Origin: JADLGH01 sp964586675
Lineage (GTDB): Bacteria > Desulfobacterota_D > UBA1144 > Nemesobacterales > UBA2774
Length of the DNA stretch: 64,000 nucleotides
Assembly: GCA_964586675.1 (NCBI GenBank)
Contig: CAZPHQ010000001.1
Coordinates: forward strand, 124,001 to 188,000
Direction: 5' to 3'
The notes beneath the pieces are model-generated. The model had not been told where the DNA came from. It did not search any database and was given only the letters and a program-made list of their open reading frames with translations. A program made the position numbers and the translations under genes. Shown here piece after piece: positions 26,021-34,171 of this stretch (position 1 is the first letter of the stretch; each line of letters opens with the position of its first letter).

Positions 26021-27129
26021 TCGACACAATAACTATTCGACTCGCTGCACCTCAATTCAGAATAACCGACCACTATAAATTCAGTCCGGACACCCATAAC
26101 TTTTTCTATCCGCCTTATGCAAAAATGGGTGGCAGGGCATATTTGGATTCATACCAAAACCCAACGAGGTCGGAGCTTAAAGAAGGAGAATACAAACCAC
26201 AACTTACAGTGCGTAAGAGATGGCAGGATTCAGAGCCTTTGATATTTCTCTACGTACAATTTTCAGCACCAAAAATCCTCTTTGGCAATAACTTTGATGA
26301 ACTTAAGGACACCGATTTGGATGAAGTTATAAATGTATTAAATTCAAGACTGTCAGATATGGGAGTTATTACAAGCAAAACCGAATTACTAAAAGCAAAA
26401 GTTGTAAAGATTCATTACTCCAAGAACATAGTATTGCCGGATTATATTATTCCGAGCATGCTGATCGGCGAAGTCAGAAAAGTGGACTTCAATCTTCATA
26501 GAGAACTCACTGAAAGAGATTACAGAAATTCAGGGCAGAGTTTACGATTCCACGTTAAAGATTTCGAGTTAATACTTTATGACAAAAAGAAGGACATGCA
26601 GAAATCTATTGATAAAGACAACACTTTGCAACTCGAACTCTTTGAAAAAATACAAAGAAAGAGACCTTTTGAAGTTTTACGTATAGAGATAAGACTTAAT
26701 AGCACTAACAGGATCAAAGATGAAGTGGGAATACCTAAAAAAGACCATACACTGGAAAGATTATTCGATACTCAAATTAGCATTAAGGTACTTCAAAGAT
26801 ATTGGACGCAACTAAATAAAGGCTATAAAAGTCTAAATTACGATATTCAGGATAAAGAGAAATTTCTGGCCAGCTTTTTGGTAAACAATCCCGAGGCCCG
26901 AATATCAAATGCTTTTACGACTTATGCTATGTTGGAATTTTTACAAGATATAGGCACTAGCAAGCTTAGAAACCTAATAGATACCAAGTTTTCCAAGCGG
27001 ACCTGGTTCAATTTGAAAGCCAATCTGAACAAGTATAAACTTAATGGAGAATTGCCGGATTATTTCAATGCAATATCAGATTCCTTAAAGAAATACACCC
27101 CCTTAAATTTGAAAGACCATCTTATCTAA
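26017..27129 (+). CDS. Rep-like protein of an integrated element (tentative)
   Basis: 370 residues, AT-rich. The opening M-I-D-T-I-T-I-R-L followed by FRITDHYKFSPDTHNF resembles phage/plasmid replication-associated proteins that begin MIDT and lie near recombinases, including the filamentous-phage gpII/CRI type. LRFHVKDFELILYDKKKDM and FEVLRIEIRLNS fit the paired strands of such proteins. A clear HUH motif and catalytic Tyr cannot be assigned, so replication initiation is an inference. Its start overlaps the stop of the 61-aa gene (ATGA). Next to it on the same strand are the XRE repressor and the serine recombinase, forming the core of the mobile element. Confidence 0.45.
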   Translation: MIDTITIRLAAPQFRITDHYKFSPDTHNFFYPPYAKMGGRAYLDSYQNPTRSELKEGEYKPQLTVRKRWQDSEPLIFLYVQFSAPKILFGNNFDELKDTDLDEVINVLNSRLSDMGVITSKTELLKAKVVKIHYSKNIVLPDYIIPSMLIGEVRKVDFNLHRELTERDYRNSGQSLRFHVKDFELILYDKKKDMQKSIDKDNTLQLELFEKIQRKRPFEVLRIEIRLNSTNRIKDEVGIPKKDHTLERLFDTQISIKVLQRYWTQLNKGYKSLNYDIQDKEKFLASFLVNNPEARISNAFTTYAMLEFLQDIGTSKLRNLIDTKFSKRTWFNLKANLNKYKLNGELPDYFNAISDSLKKYTPLNLKDHLI

Positions 27130-27169
27130 CTTGAATTCATAGAATATTCAGCTTAAACTGTTTCAATAT

Positions 27170-27382
27170 ATGGAAAGTATGTTAATAGACTTGCCCCGAC
27201 AAATAAAGCGGATTCGTGAGGAAAAAGAAATTACGCAAAAAGAACTTGCGAAAATTTCAGGTGTAAGCTATTCAACCTTAACCAAGCTTGAAACAGGCGT
27301 GATCAAAAATCCCTCCTTTGAAGTGGTATTGAGAATTATTAAGGCACTGGAAATCGATTTATCCGATCTAATGACGGAATAA
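27170..27382 (+). CDS. XRE-family helix-turn-helix repressor
   Basis: 70 residues, almost entirely one Cro/C1-type DNA-binding domain: IKRIREEKEITQKELAKISG, then VSYSTLTKLETGVIKNPSFE and VVLRIIKALEIDLSDLMTE. A second in-frame ATG at 27179 is possible. It is 12 bp before the serine recombinase gene, so it is probably co-transcribed and controls element excision or its own promoter. It is normal in size for a compact repressor without a ligand domain. Confidence 0.85.
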   Translation: MESMLIDLPRQIKRIREEKEITQKELAKISGVSYSTLTKLETGVIKNPSFEVVLRIIKALEIDLSDLMTE

Positions 27383-27394
27383 GAATATCCAACA

Positions 27395-28852
27395 ATGAAA
27401 GCAATATTATTAGCCAGGGTTTCAACAGAAGAACAAAATACTGAGAGTCAGTTAATTAAGCTTAAAGAATACGCAGACGAGGAGGGATTCGAATATACAA
27501 AAGAAGACATTTTTGATTTCTATGAATCCGCTTACAAAAGCAATAGAGAACACTTCCAAGAAGTGATCGCGTATTTAAACGAGCAGAAGGACAAAGTAGC
27601 TCTATGTTGTGATAAGGTAGACAGATTATTAAGAAACTTCTTGCACTTGAGGCCTATTCAGGAATTACTTGAGCAAGACAGAATCGAGTTACATTTTCCA
27701 TCTGACAATTTAGTGTTGAATAATAATTCTCAAGCTACTGAAAAATTCAAATTCAACCTTGGGGCTATGTTAGCCCAATATTATTCGGACGCCATCAGCG
27801 ACAACGTGAGGCGTTCGATATACAAACGAATAAAATCAGGGCAAATACTTGGAAAAGCACCATACGGATATAGAAATGCAACACTCGATGACGATACAAA
27901 AACTGTTGAGACAAATCCATTCGAGGCCTCTGTCGTACTCAAGATTTTTGAGTGGTATGCAACAGGATCATATGCGCTAAGCGAGATTAAAGAGAAAATC
28001 CATAAAGAATTCGGTGTGAAACTAGGCAAATCAACCATTGCAAAAATACTCGAAAATAAATTCTACATTGGGATTGCCGAGTATAAAAAACAGGGAACGG
28101 AATATCATCACATTTACCCAACTATAGTTCCAAGTAATATCTTTTACACTGCGCAGGAAGTCAAAGCAGGTAGAAATCCCTTTTTAGGCTCAGGTATTAA
28201 ATACTCCGGAAAAGAATTTTTTTACAGAGGACTCATTAATTGTTCCACATGCGGGTACTCCATATCTCCAGAAGAACATAGAAGCAAAAAATATTATTGC
28301 TGCACTGAATATGGAGGCAAACATGGAGCACACTATGTAAACGAGGATGTACTAACAAACGAATTTGCTGAAGCTTTTAGACGAATTACCATATCAGAGG
28401 CTACCGCTCAGAAAATAATTCATGAAGTACATCAATTAAACGAAACGAACCTTTATATGTCTCAGGAGCTCATAGATAATTTCAGAAAGGAAAAAGACAA
28501 AATACGCAAAAGGATATCAAAACTATATGATGCATATTTTGACGAAAGTATTACTAAGGAAATGTATGAAGGAAAATTGAATCAATATAATACAGAATTG
28601 AAAAGAATTGAGGACAGGCTGAAAAACGTAGAAAAGGTCGATAAAGATTTTTATGCTACCGCCGAATATATAATTCAGCTTGCTAAACATAGCAGCGCGT
28701 TATTCAGGTGTTCAGAATATGAAGAAAGGAGACTGCTAATTAACACAGTACTTCTGAACGTTAAATGGAATGGTCTAAACCTTTGTTATGATTACAAAGA
28801 ACCATTCAATTTGCTAGCAAATATGCATGAGAGTACAGGGTGGGGTGAGTGA
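27395..28852 (+). CDS. Large serine recombinase (integrase of the island)
   Basis: 485 residues. The resolvase/invertase catalytic domain is at the N-terminus: ARVSTEEQNTESQ with nucleophile Ser10, and the CDKVDRLLRN segment (residues 72-81). A recombinase domain follows (about 155-255, GKAPYGYRNAT and YIGIAEYKKQG). Then come a zinc-ribbon with Cys283/Cys286 and Cys302/Cys303 (INCSTCGYS, YYCC) and a coiled coil (about 355-420). These are the parts of a large serine integrase. Its last codons and stop (28850-28852) lie inside the 3' end of the minus-strand tRNA-His gene, so integration next to or within that tRNA is strongly suggested. The Ser, Arg and zinc residues are intact, so the enzyme is probably active. 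Confidence 0.92.
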   Translation: MKAILLARVSTEEQNTESQLIKLKEYADEEGFEYTKEDIFDFYESAYKSNREHFQEVIAYLNEQKDKVALCCDKVDRLLRNFLHLRPIQELLEQDRIELHFPSDNLVLNNNSQATEKFKFNLGAMLAQYYSDAISDNVRRSIYKRIKSGQILGKAPYGYRNATLDDDTKTVETNPFEASVVLKIFEWYATGSYALSEIKEKIHKEFGVKLGKSTIAKILENKFYIGIAEYKKQGTEYHHIYPTIVPSNIFYTAQEVKAGRNPFLGSGIKYSGKEFFYRGLINCSTCGYSISPEEHRSKKYYCCTEYGGKHGAHYVNEDVLTNEFAEAFRRITISEATAQKIIHEVHQLNETNLYMSQELIDNFRKEKDKIRKRISKLYDAYFDESITKEMYEGKLNQYNTELKRIEDRLKNVEKVDKDFYATAEYIIQLAKHSSALFRCSEYEERRLLINTVLLNVKWNGLNLCYDYKEPFNLLANMHESTGWGE

Positions 28853-28919
28853 CGGGATTTGAACCCGCGACCTCTGGGGCCACAACCCAGTGCTCTAACC
28901 GGTCTGAGCTACACCCACC
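28841..28919 (-). tRNA. tRNA-His (anticodon GTG)
   Basis: Complete cloverleaf on the minus strand: acceptor GTGGGTG/CACTCAC, extra G at position -1 paired with C73 (the histidine identity pair), loop TTGTGGC with anticodon GTG, T arm GCGGGTTCAAATCCCGT, and encoded CCA. The 3' end overlaps the end of the serine recombinase gene by 12 bp. Confidence 0.95.
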
Positions 28920-28980
28920 ATTGATTTCAGAAAATTTAAGAGAACAGAAATAGTACCATATATATAATATGTGACAACTG

Positions 28981-29616
28981 CTAACCCCACGCCGCCCCGA
29001 CGTAAAAAAATCTCCCCAGCCCTACAGTGAAAATAAGGCATCCGTAGAGGGCGTGCTCTATGGAAACGAGCGCAAGGGAGTGACCCTTCCTGTAATTGTC
29101 GGCGAATATAAACCCGCCGGCAAGCGTCATCGCCACCGCAATCCAGTTAAGAAAAATTATATGCATATATCCGAACGCGAGGGCCGAGGCGATAAGGTGC
29201 CCCCTCCCCTCGCCGAAAATCGGCGCATATCTTTTATATATTAGAGCCCTGTACAAAACCTCCTGCGGCCATACGGAAAGAAGGGGATAAAGAAAGATCA
29301 CCATTAACCAGATGCGCGGGTTTTCGCGCGGGAATGAAAGAAAATCCCCGGGAGCCGCTATCCATACCAGGATCGTTACAAGAGGGGCGATAACGGCGAA
29401 CCTCAGGAGTATTATCTTCAGCATGCCACGGAAAGAAGCGCGGGGCCCTTCATCCGTGGGGCGCGACATTCTGAGGTAGATGTAGGCAAGTATGCTCCCG
29501 CCCCAGAGAAGCGCGATCATGAGCCAGCGCTCCCTGAAAAAAAGTATGAGCGCGGGAACGGCGGCGAAAAGTAATAAAAATTCAGACAGGAGAAGCCACT
29601 TTTGTCCCGGCCTCAA
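28981..29616 (-). CDS. CPBP-family intramembrane metalloprotease (CAAX protease type)
   Basis: 211-residue polytopic membrane protein with about six hydrophobic segments. The CPBP motifs are present in order: WPQEVLYRALIYKR (normally E-E-x3-R; the first Glu is Gln here), FGYMHIIF and IEHALYGCLIF with their histidines. Such proteins are CAAX prenyl protease-like or bacteriocin-maturation peptidases; most bacterial substrates are unknown. The start is TTG at 29616, overlapping the stop of the outer-membrane factor gene (TTGA), so it is translationally coupled and belongs to the efflux operon. The Gln substitution could lower activity. The gene lies close to the tRNA-His and is the first host gene right of the island. 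Confidence 0.8.
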   Translation of the reverse strand: MRPGQKWLLLSEFLLLFAAVPALILFFRERWLMIALLWGGSILAYIYLRMSRPTDEGPRASFRGMLKIILLRFAVIAPLVTILVWIAAPGDFLSFPRENPRIWLMVIFLYPLLSVWPQEVLYRALIYKRYAPIFGEGRGHLIASALAFGYMHIIFLNWIAVAMTLAGGFIFADNYRKGHSLALVSIEHALYGCLIFTVGLGRFFYVGAAWG

Positions 29617-31037
29617 GCGCCGTCCTCCTGCCAGCCGCCGCCGAGCGCCCTGTAGACTTCCACCAGCGCCGTAAGCTCTCCGAGATAAGCCTCCGCAAGA
29701 TCGATCCGAGCGGAGAAGTAATTCGTTTCGTTGGTGAGGACTTCGAGATAGTCCGTTTCACCTTTTCCGAACCTGAGCTCGGAGAGATGCGCCGAGTCCC
29801 TCGCGGCCTCGGCGAGCTTTCCCTGCTCGATGCGGAACTCCCTGTTTTTCCTGTAGGCGACGAGCGCGTCGGAGACGTCCCTGAATGCCCCCTGTATCGT
29901 CCGCTGATACGTGAGCATCATCTCCTGGTACTCGGCTTCGGAGAGGCGGACGCCGGAGCTTATCCTCCCTGCTTCGAATATCGGCTGCAGTAAAGAGGCG
30001 GCCGCGCTCCATATACCGGCAGGCTCCGTGAAGAGGTTCGAGAGCTCGTCGCTCTGATAGCCCGCCCTCCCCGTGAGACTTATCCGGGGGAACCACGCAG
30101 CCCTGGCGACGCCGATATCTGCATTGGCGGCGGCAAGCTCCTCCTCCGCGCGCCTTATGTCGGGCCTGCTTTCGAGTAGCGCGGACGGGAGACCTGCCGG
30201 AATCTCAGGCGGATGAGGCTGCTCCGTCAGCGGCAGGCCCCGCGCGATCGGGCCGGGGTTTTGTCCGAGGAGCGTGCTGAGAAGGTTCTCCTGCCGCGCT
30301 ATATCCCTTTCGAGCGCCGGTATCTGTGTCGACGCGGTGTAGACCAGCTGCTCCGCCTGCCGGACGTCCAGCAGCGAGCTCAGCCCGCGCTCTTCGCGTA
30401 TATTCGTCAGGTCGAGCGACTCCTCCCGCGACGCGAGGGTGTTCTTTGAAATTTCGAGCTGGAGGTCGAGCTTTCTGAGCTGAAAATAAGCCGCCGCGAC
30501 GTTCGCCACGAGCACCGAGACGACTTCCTTCTCGGCCCATTCGCTCGCGAGGAGACGCGCCCTCGCAGCCTCGGTCGCCCTCCGGTACTGGCCCCAGAAA
30601 TCGAGGGTCCACTGCCCCACGAGGCTTACCTGGTAGTCAGTGAGCTCGAACGCCGGCGTCGGGCCCAGGCGCGCGCTCCTCTGGTTCGCCACTCCCCCGC
30701 TGGCGTCGATAGTCGGGAACTGGTCGGCCTGCGTGATTCCGAGTATCGCCCGCGCCTGGAGCACCCTCGCCGCCGCTATCTGGAGGTCGTAATTCTGCTC
30801 CAGAGCGGTTTCGATGAGCCTCGTCAGCTCGGGGTCCTGAAACACCCGCCACCAATCCTCGTCCGCGAGCGACGCGGCGGATTCTTCGGCCCCCGTCTCC
30901 CCCCTGTATTCCTCCGGCACGTCCACGGCAGGTCTTTTATAGTCCGGGCCGACCATGCACCCCGAAAGCGCGAGCAGTAATGCCGGCACAAAAACGCGCA
31001 GGAAGGCTTTACGCATATCGCTCACCGGATTCGTCAT
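29613..31037 (-). CDS. RND efflux outer-membrane factor lipoprotein (NodT/OprM type)
   Basis: 474-residue outer-membrane channel of the TolC/OprM class, the exit duct of the pump. The N-terminus has a lipobox (LALSGC, Cys27) followed by MVGPDYKRPAVDVP, the diagnostic opening of the NodT family. Two repeated helical/strand units follow, with typical ...LIETALEQNYDLQIAAARV and ADIGVARAAWFPRISLTG. Its ATG overlaps the stop of the RND permease gene (ATGA at 31034-31037), and its own stop overlaps the CPBP protease start, so four genes are chained by overlaps. Length is normal. It assembles with the adaptor and permease encoded upstream to span both membranes. Confidence 0.95.
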   Translation of the reverse strand: MTNPVSDMRKAFLRVFVPALLLALSGCMVGPDYKRPAVDVPEEYRGETGAEESAASLADEDWWRVFQDPELTRLIETALEQNYDLQIAAARVLQARAILGITQADQFPTIDASGGVANQRSARLGPTPAFELTDYQVSLVGQWTLDFWGQYRRATEAARARLLASEWAEKEVVSVLVANVAAAYFQLRKLDLQLEISKNTLASREESLDLTNIREERGLSSLLDVRQAEQLVYTASTQIPALERDIARQENLLSTLLGQNPGPIARGLPLTEQPHPPEIPAGLPSALLESRPDIRRAEEELAAANADIGVARAAWFPRISLTGRAGYQSDELSNLFTEPAGIWSAAASLLQPIFEAGRISSGVRLSEAEYQEMMLTYQRTIQGAFRDVSDALVAYRKNREFRIEQGKLAEAARDSAHLSELRFGKGETDYLEVLTNETNYFSARIDLAEAYLGELTALVEVYRALGGGWQEDGA

Positions 31038-34000
31038 GACGCTTCGGCACCCGGGCGCGTGTGCTGCGAGCGGAAGAACGAAACCCTGTCGAGCACCTTC
31101 TCCTGGAAGTCTTCGAGATATAGATAAATTACCGGCGTTATGTACAGAGTTATGAACTGCGAGACTATGAGCCCGCCGACTATGACGAGGCCGAGCGGCC
31201 GCCGCGACGCCCCGTCGGCCCCATAGCCGAGGGCTATCGGTACGGCGCCCATGACCGCCGCCAGAGTTGTCATGAGTATGGGCCTGAAGCGTTCGAGGCT
31301 CGCCCGGTGTATGGCTTCGAGAGCGGGGCTTCCGGATTCGACGTGCTGGCGCGCGAAGTCGACTATCATGATGCCGTTCTTCTTCACGATGCCCATCAGC
31401 ATGAACATGCCGACAAAGGCGTAGAGCGACGCCTGCTCTCCGAAGAAAACGAGCGCGAGGAGACCGCCCACGAGCGCCGTCGGCAGCGTCGAGAGCACTG
31501 TAATCGGATGCACGTAGCTCTCGTATAGTATGGCGAGTATCACGTACATGACGAAAACAGCTATGCCCATCAGTATCGTGAGGTCGCGCACCGTCCTCTG
31601 GAACGTCTGCGCCTCGCCCTGGAGGCTCGCCCTTATCGAGGGGGGAACTATTTCCGCGGCGGCGCTGTTTATGAAATTCGTAGCGTCGCCTATCGCAACG
31701 CCGGGCTTTAAATTAAAGAAGATGGTCACGCTCGTGAACTGGTTCAAGTGATTGACAGACTGAAGCCCCATCGTTTTTTTCCACGTTACGAGCGATTTCA
31801 AAGGCACGAGGTTCGCCCCGTCGTCGGACCTTATATAAAGGAGCGAAAGGTTCTCGGGGTTTTCGCGCGCCGTGTCGCTCGTCTCGAGGATCACCTGATA
31901 CTGATCCGTCGGCTTTTTTATAAGATAGAGATAGTTCTGCGAATACGCGTTCCGGAGAAGGTTGAGTATGCGCGTCTCCGAAACACCGTAGATCCTCGCC
32001 TGCTCCCGCTTGATTTCAATATCGAGGTTAGGCGTGTTGCTGTAATAATCGGACGACACCGTCGAGAAGCCCGGGTATTCCATGAGCTTCGCCATGAACT
32101 TCGACGCGACGTCGTAAACCTCGTCGGGATCCACGCCCGAGAGCGAGAATGCATATTGCCCCTGCGATTGCTCCGTAGCTCCGGTGCTTATTTCGAGAAC
32201 GGGCAGCGGCTGGAGGAACGCGATGACTCCCGTTATGGTCCCGAGGCTCCCCATCAGCTGCCCCGCCTCCATCTCGATGGGCATCCTTTCTGACCGCGGC
32301 TTTAAAAATATGAACATGAGGCCCTGATTCGCCCCTATGAACGACCCGGCGCCGGTCATGGTGAAGTTCATGAACACGTTGGGGTCGTTGTGTATGACAG
32401 CGTCCACGCGGTCCTGGATAGTCCTCATCTGCTCAGGCGACGAGCCCTCCTTGGCGATGAACACGCCCTGCATGACGCTGCTGTCTCCCAGGGGCAGGAA
32501 CGCCTTCGGAACGAGCATGAAGAGCCCTATAGTGCCCGCGAGACAGGCGACCCACATGAGAGCCGAAACCCACCTGTGGCGGAGAAACCACATGAGAGAC
32601 TTTCCGTAAACCCCGAGCACCCTTTTTTCGAGGCCGACGACGACACGCTCGGCCCACGTCTGTTTCGAGTCCGGGCCGCGGTCCTTGAGAAGCCTCGCGC
32701 ACATGAGCGGCGTAAGTGTGAGCGAGACGAGCCCGGAGGCGAGTATCGCAACGACAATGGTGATGGCGAATTCCCTGAATATCCTCCCGACAATTCCCGT
32801 CATGAAAACGAGCGGGATGAACACCGCGGCAAGGGATATGGTCATAGAGACTATCGTGAAGCTTATCTCCTTCGCGCTTCCGATCGACGCCTGGAGCGCA
32901 CCCTCCCCTGCTTCCATTCGTCTCACGGTGTTTTCGAGGAACACTATCGCGTCGTCCACCAGGAATCCGATCGCGAGCGTAAGCGCCATGAGCGAGAGGT
33001 TGTCTATGCTGTAGCCGAGCATGTTCATGACTATGAACGTCAGAAGGAGCGACAGCGGGAGCGCGACGACTGGAATCAGCGTGTCCGTCGCCCTTCCGAG
33101 GAATAGAAATATGACAATCACGACAAGAATGAATGCTATGAACAGCGTGTGCTGAACTTCCGTAACGGAATCGACGATCGTCCGCGAGCGGTCGTAAATC
33201 GGCGTTATCGTAACGGCCGCCGGAAGCTCGGCGTCCACTATCGGCAGCAGCTCTTTTACGCTGTTCGCGACTTCGACGGCGTTCGCGCCGGCCTGTCTGA
33301 ACACTGCAACGACGACGGTAGACGAAGGGATCGGATGGCCCCTCATCCAGAACCTCATGTCGATGCGCTCGTCCTCCACGGTATCCGTAACCGAGGCAAC
33401 GTCGCGGAGATAAACAGGCGCGCCGTTTACGCTCTTGACTATGATGTTCGCGTAAGACTCCGCCGTATCGAGCTGCCCCTGCGGGCGAAGGATCGACGTG
33501 CCCGCCGGGCCGTCGAACTGCCCGGCCCCGGTATAGCTCGTCGCGTTAGATACAGCGGCGTAAAGGTCGTCCACGGATATGTTTCGCGCCCACATGGCCG
33601 AAGGGTCGGCCTTGATGCGCACGGCGGACTTCGTTCCGTAAACGTTGACGCTGCTCACGCCCGGGATCATCGTCAGCCTCTGGCCGACCTGTGTGCTCGC
33701 GTAATCGTAAAGCGTGCCCGGGGTCAGCGAATCGGTCGTGAGCGCTATGTAGAGGATAGGCTGGTCGTTGGGGTTGGTCTTCACCAGCGTGGGCGGCGAC
33801 GGGAGGTCGAGAGGGAGATTCCCCGTCGACTGCGATATGGCGGTCTGAACGTCCGTCGCCGCGGCGTCGAGGCTCTTGTCGAGAGAGAACTGGAGCGTAA
33901 GGCTCGTGAATCCCTGCGTGCTCTTCGACGTCACGAGATCGAGCCCTTCTATCTGCATGAACTGGCGCTCGAGCGGCGTCGCAATGTTGTTGGCCATCGT

Positions 34001-34171
34001 CTCGGGGCTCGCACCCGGGTAGCCGACGAAAACATTTATGACGGGATAGTCGACGGCTGGAAGGTCGTTCACGGGCAGCTGAAAATAGCTGAGGACGCCG
34101 AAGAGAACAGCCGAAAGCGTGAGGACCGCCGTCATTACCGGACGGCGTATAAAAGCCTCGGAAAAATTCAC
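31034..34171 (-). CDS. RND multidrug efflux permease (HAE1 family)
   Basis: 1045-residue inner-membrane pump of the AcrB/MdtB-MdtC kind that drives drug export by proton flow. The start SEAFIRRPVMTAVLTLSAVL is the usual first helix. Large periplasmic loops follow TM1 and TM7. The proton-relay aspartates are in FLVDDAIVFLENTVRR, and the C-terminal half has MGIVKKNGIMIVDFARQ. The length is normal and no frameshift is seen. Its start overlaps the stop of the adaptor gene (ATGA) and its stop overlaps the outer-membrane factor start, giving a tightly coupled adaptor-pump-channel operon. Similarity in the first 200 residues is nearest to the MdtB/MdtC-like branch, from recall. The substrate range is unknown. 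Confidence 0.96.
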   Translation of the reverse strand: MNFSEAFIRRPVMTAVLTLSAVLFGVLSYFQLPVNDLPAVDYPVINVFVGYPGASPETMANNIATPLERQFMQIEGLDLVTSKSTQGFTSLTLQFSLDKSLDAAATDVQTAISQSTGNLPLDLPSPPTLVKTNPNDQPILYIALTTDSLTPGTLYDYASTQVGQRLTMIPGVSSVNVYGTKSAVRIKADPSAMWARNISVDDLYAAVSNATSYTGAGQFDGPAGTSILRPQGQLDTAESYANIIVKSVNGAPVYLRDVASVTDTVEDERIDMRFWMRGHPIPSSTVVVAVFRQAGANAVEVANSVKELLPIVDAELPAAVTITPIYDRSRTIVDSVTEVQHTLFIAFILVVIVIFLFLGRATDTLIPVVALPLSLLLTFIVMNMLGYSIDNLSLMALTLAIGFLVDDAIVFLENTVRRMEAGEGALQASIGSAKEISFTIVSMTISLAAVFIPLVFMTGIVGRIFREFAITIVVAILASGLVSLTLTPLMCARLLKDRGPDSKQTWAERVVVGLEKRVLGVYGKSLMWFLRHRWVSALMWVACLAGTIGLFMLVPKAFLPLGDSSVMQGVFIAKEGSSPEQMRTIQDRVDAVIHNDPNVFMNFTMTGAGSFIGANQGLMFIFLKPRSERMPIEMEAGQLMGSLGTITGVIAFLQPLPVLEISTGATEQSQGQYAFSLSGVDPDEVYDVASKFMAKLMEYPGFSTVSSDYYSNTPNLDIEIKREQARIYGVSETRILNLLRNAYSQNYLYLIKKPTDQYQVILETSDTARENPENLSLLYIRSDDGANLVPLKSLVTWKKTMGLQSVNHLNQFTSVTIFFNLKPGVAIGDATNFINSAAAEIVPPSIRASLQGEAQTFQRTVRDLTILMGIAVFVMYVILAILYESYVHPITVLSTLPTALVGGLLALVFFGEQASLYAFVGMFMLMGIVKKNGIMIVDFARQHVESGSPALEAIHRASLERFRPILMTTLAAVMGAVPIALGYGADGASRRPLGLVIVGGLIVSQFITLYITPVIYLYLEDFQEKVLDRVSFFRSQHTRPGAEAS

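Larger units (their letters stand above)
13145..28850. mobile_element. Composite genomic island at tRNA-His (defence cargo, serine recombinase)
   Basis: About 15.7 kb flanked by GC-rich host genes. The right end has a large serine recombinase gene running into the 3' end of tRNA-His, the standard position of an integrase in a tRNA-targeted element. Next to it are an XRE repressor and a Rep-like protein. The cargo (Mrr-like nuclease, XamI-like restriction-modification pair, HEPN/zinc-ribbon protein, STAND-like ATPase) is of the defence type. Two composition zones (13.2-19.6 kb moderate GC, 20.8-28.8 kb clearly AT-rich) and a decayed nuclease gene at the join suggest at least two acquisitions. 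The left boundary is inferred from composition and an 8-bp match only. Confidence 0.6.
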
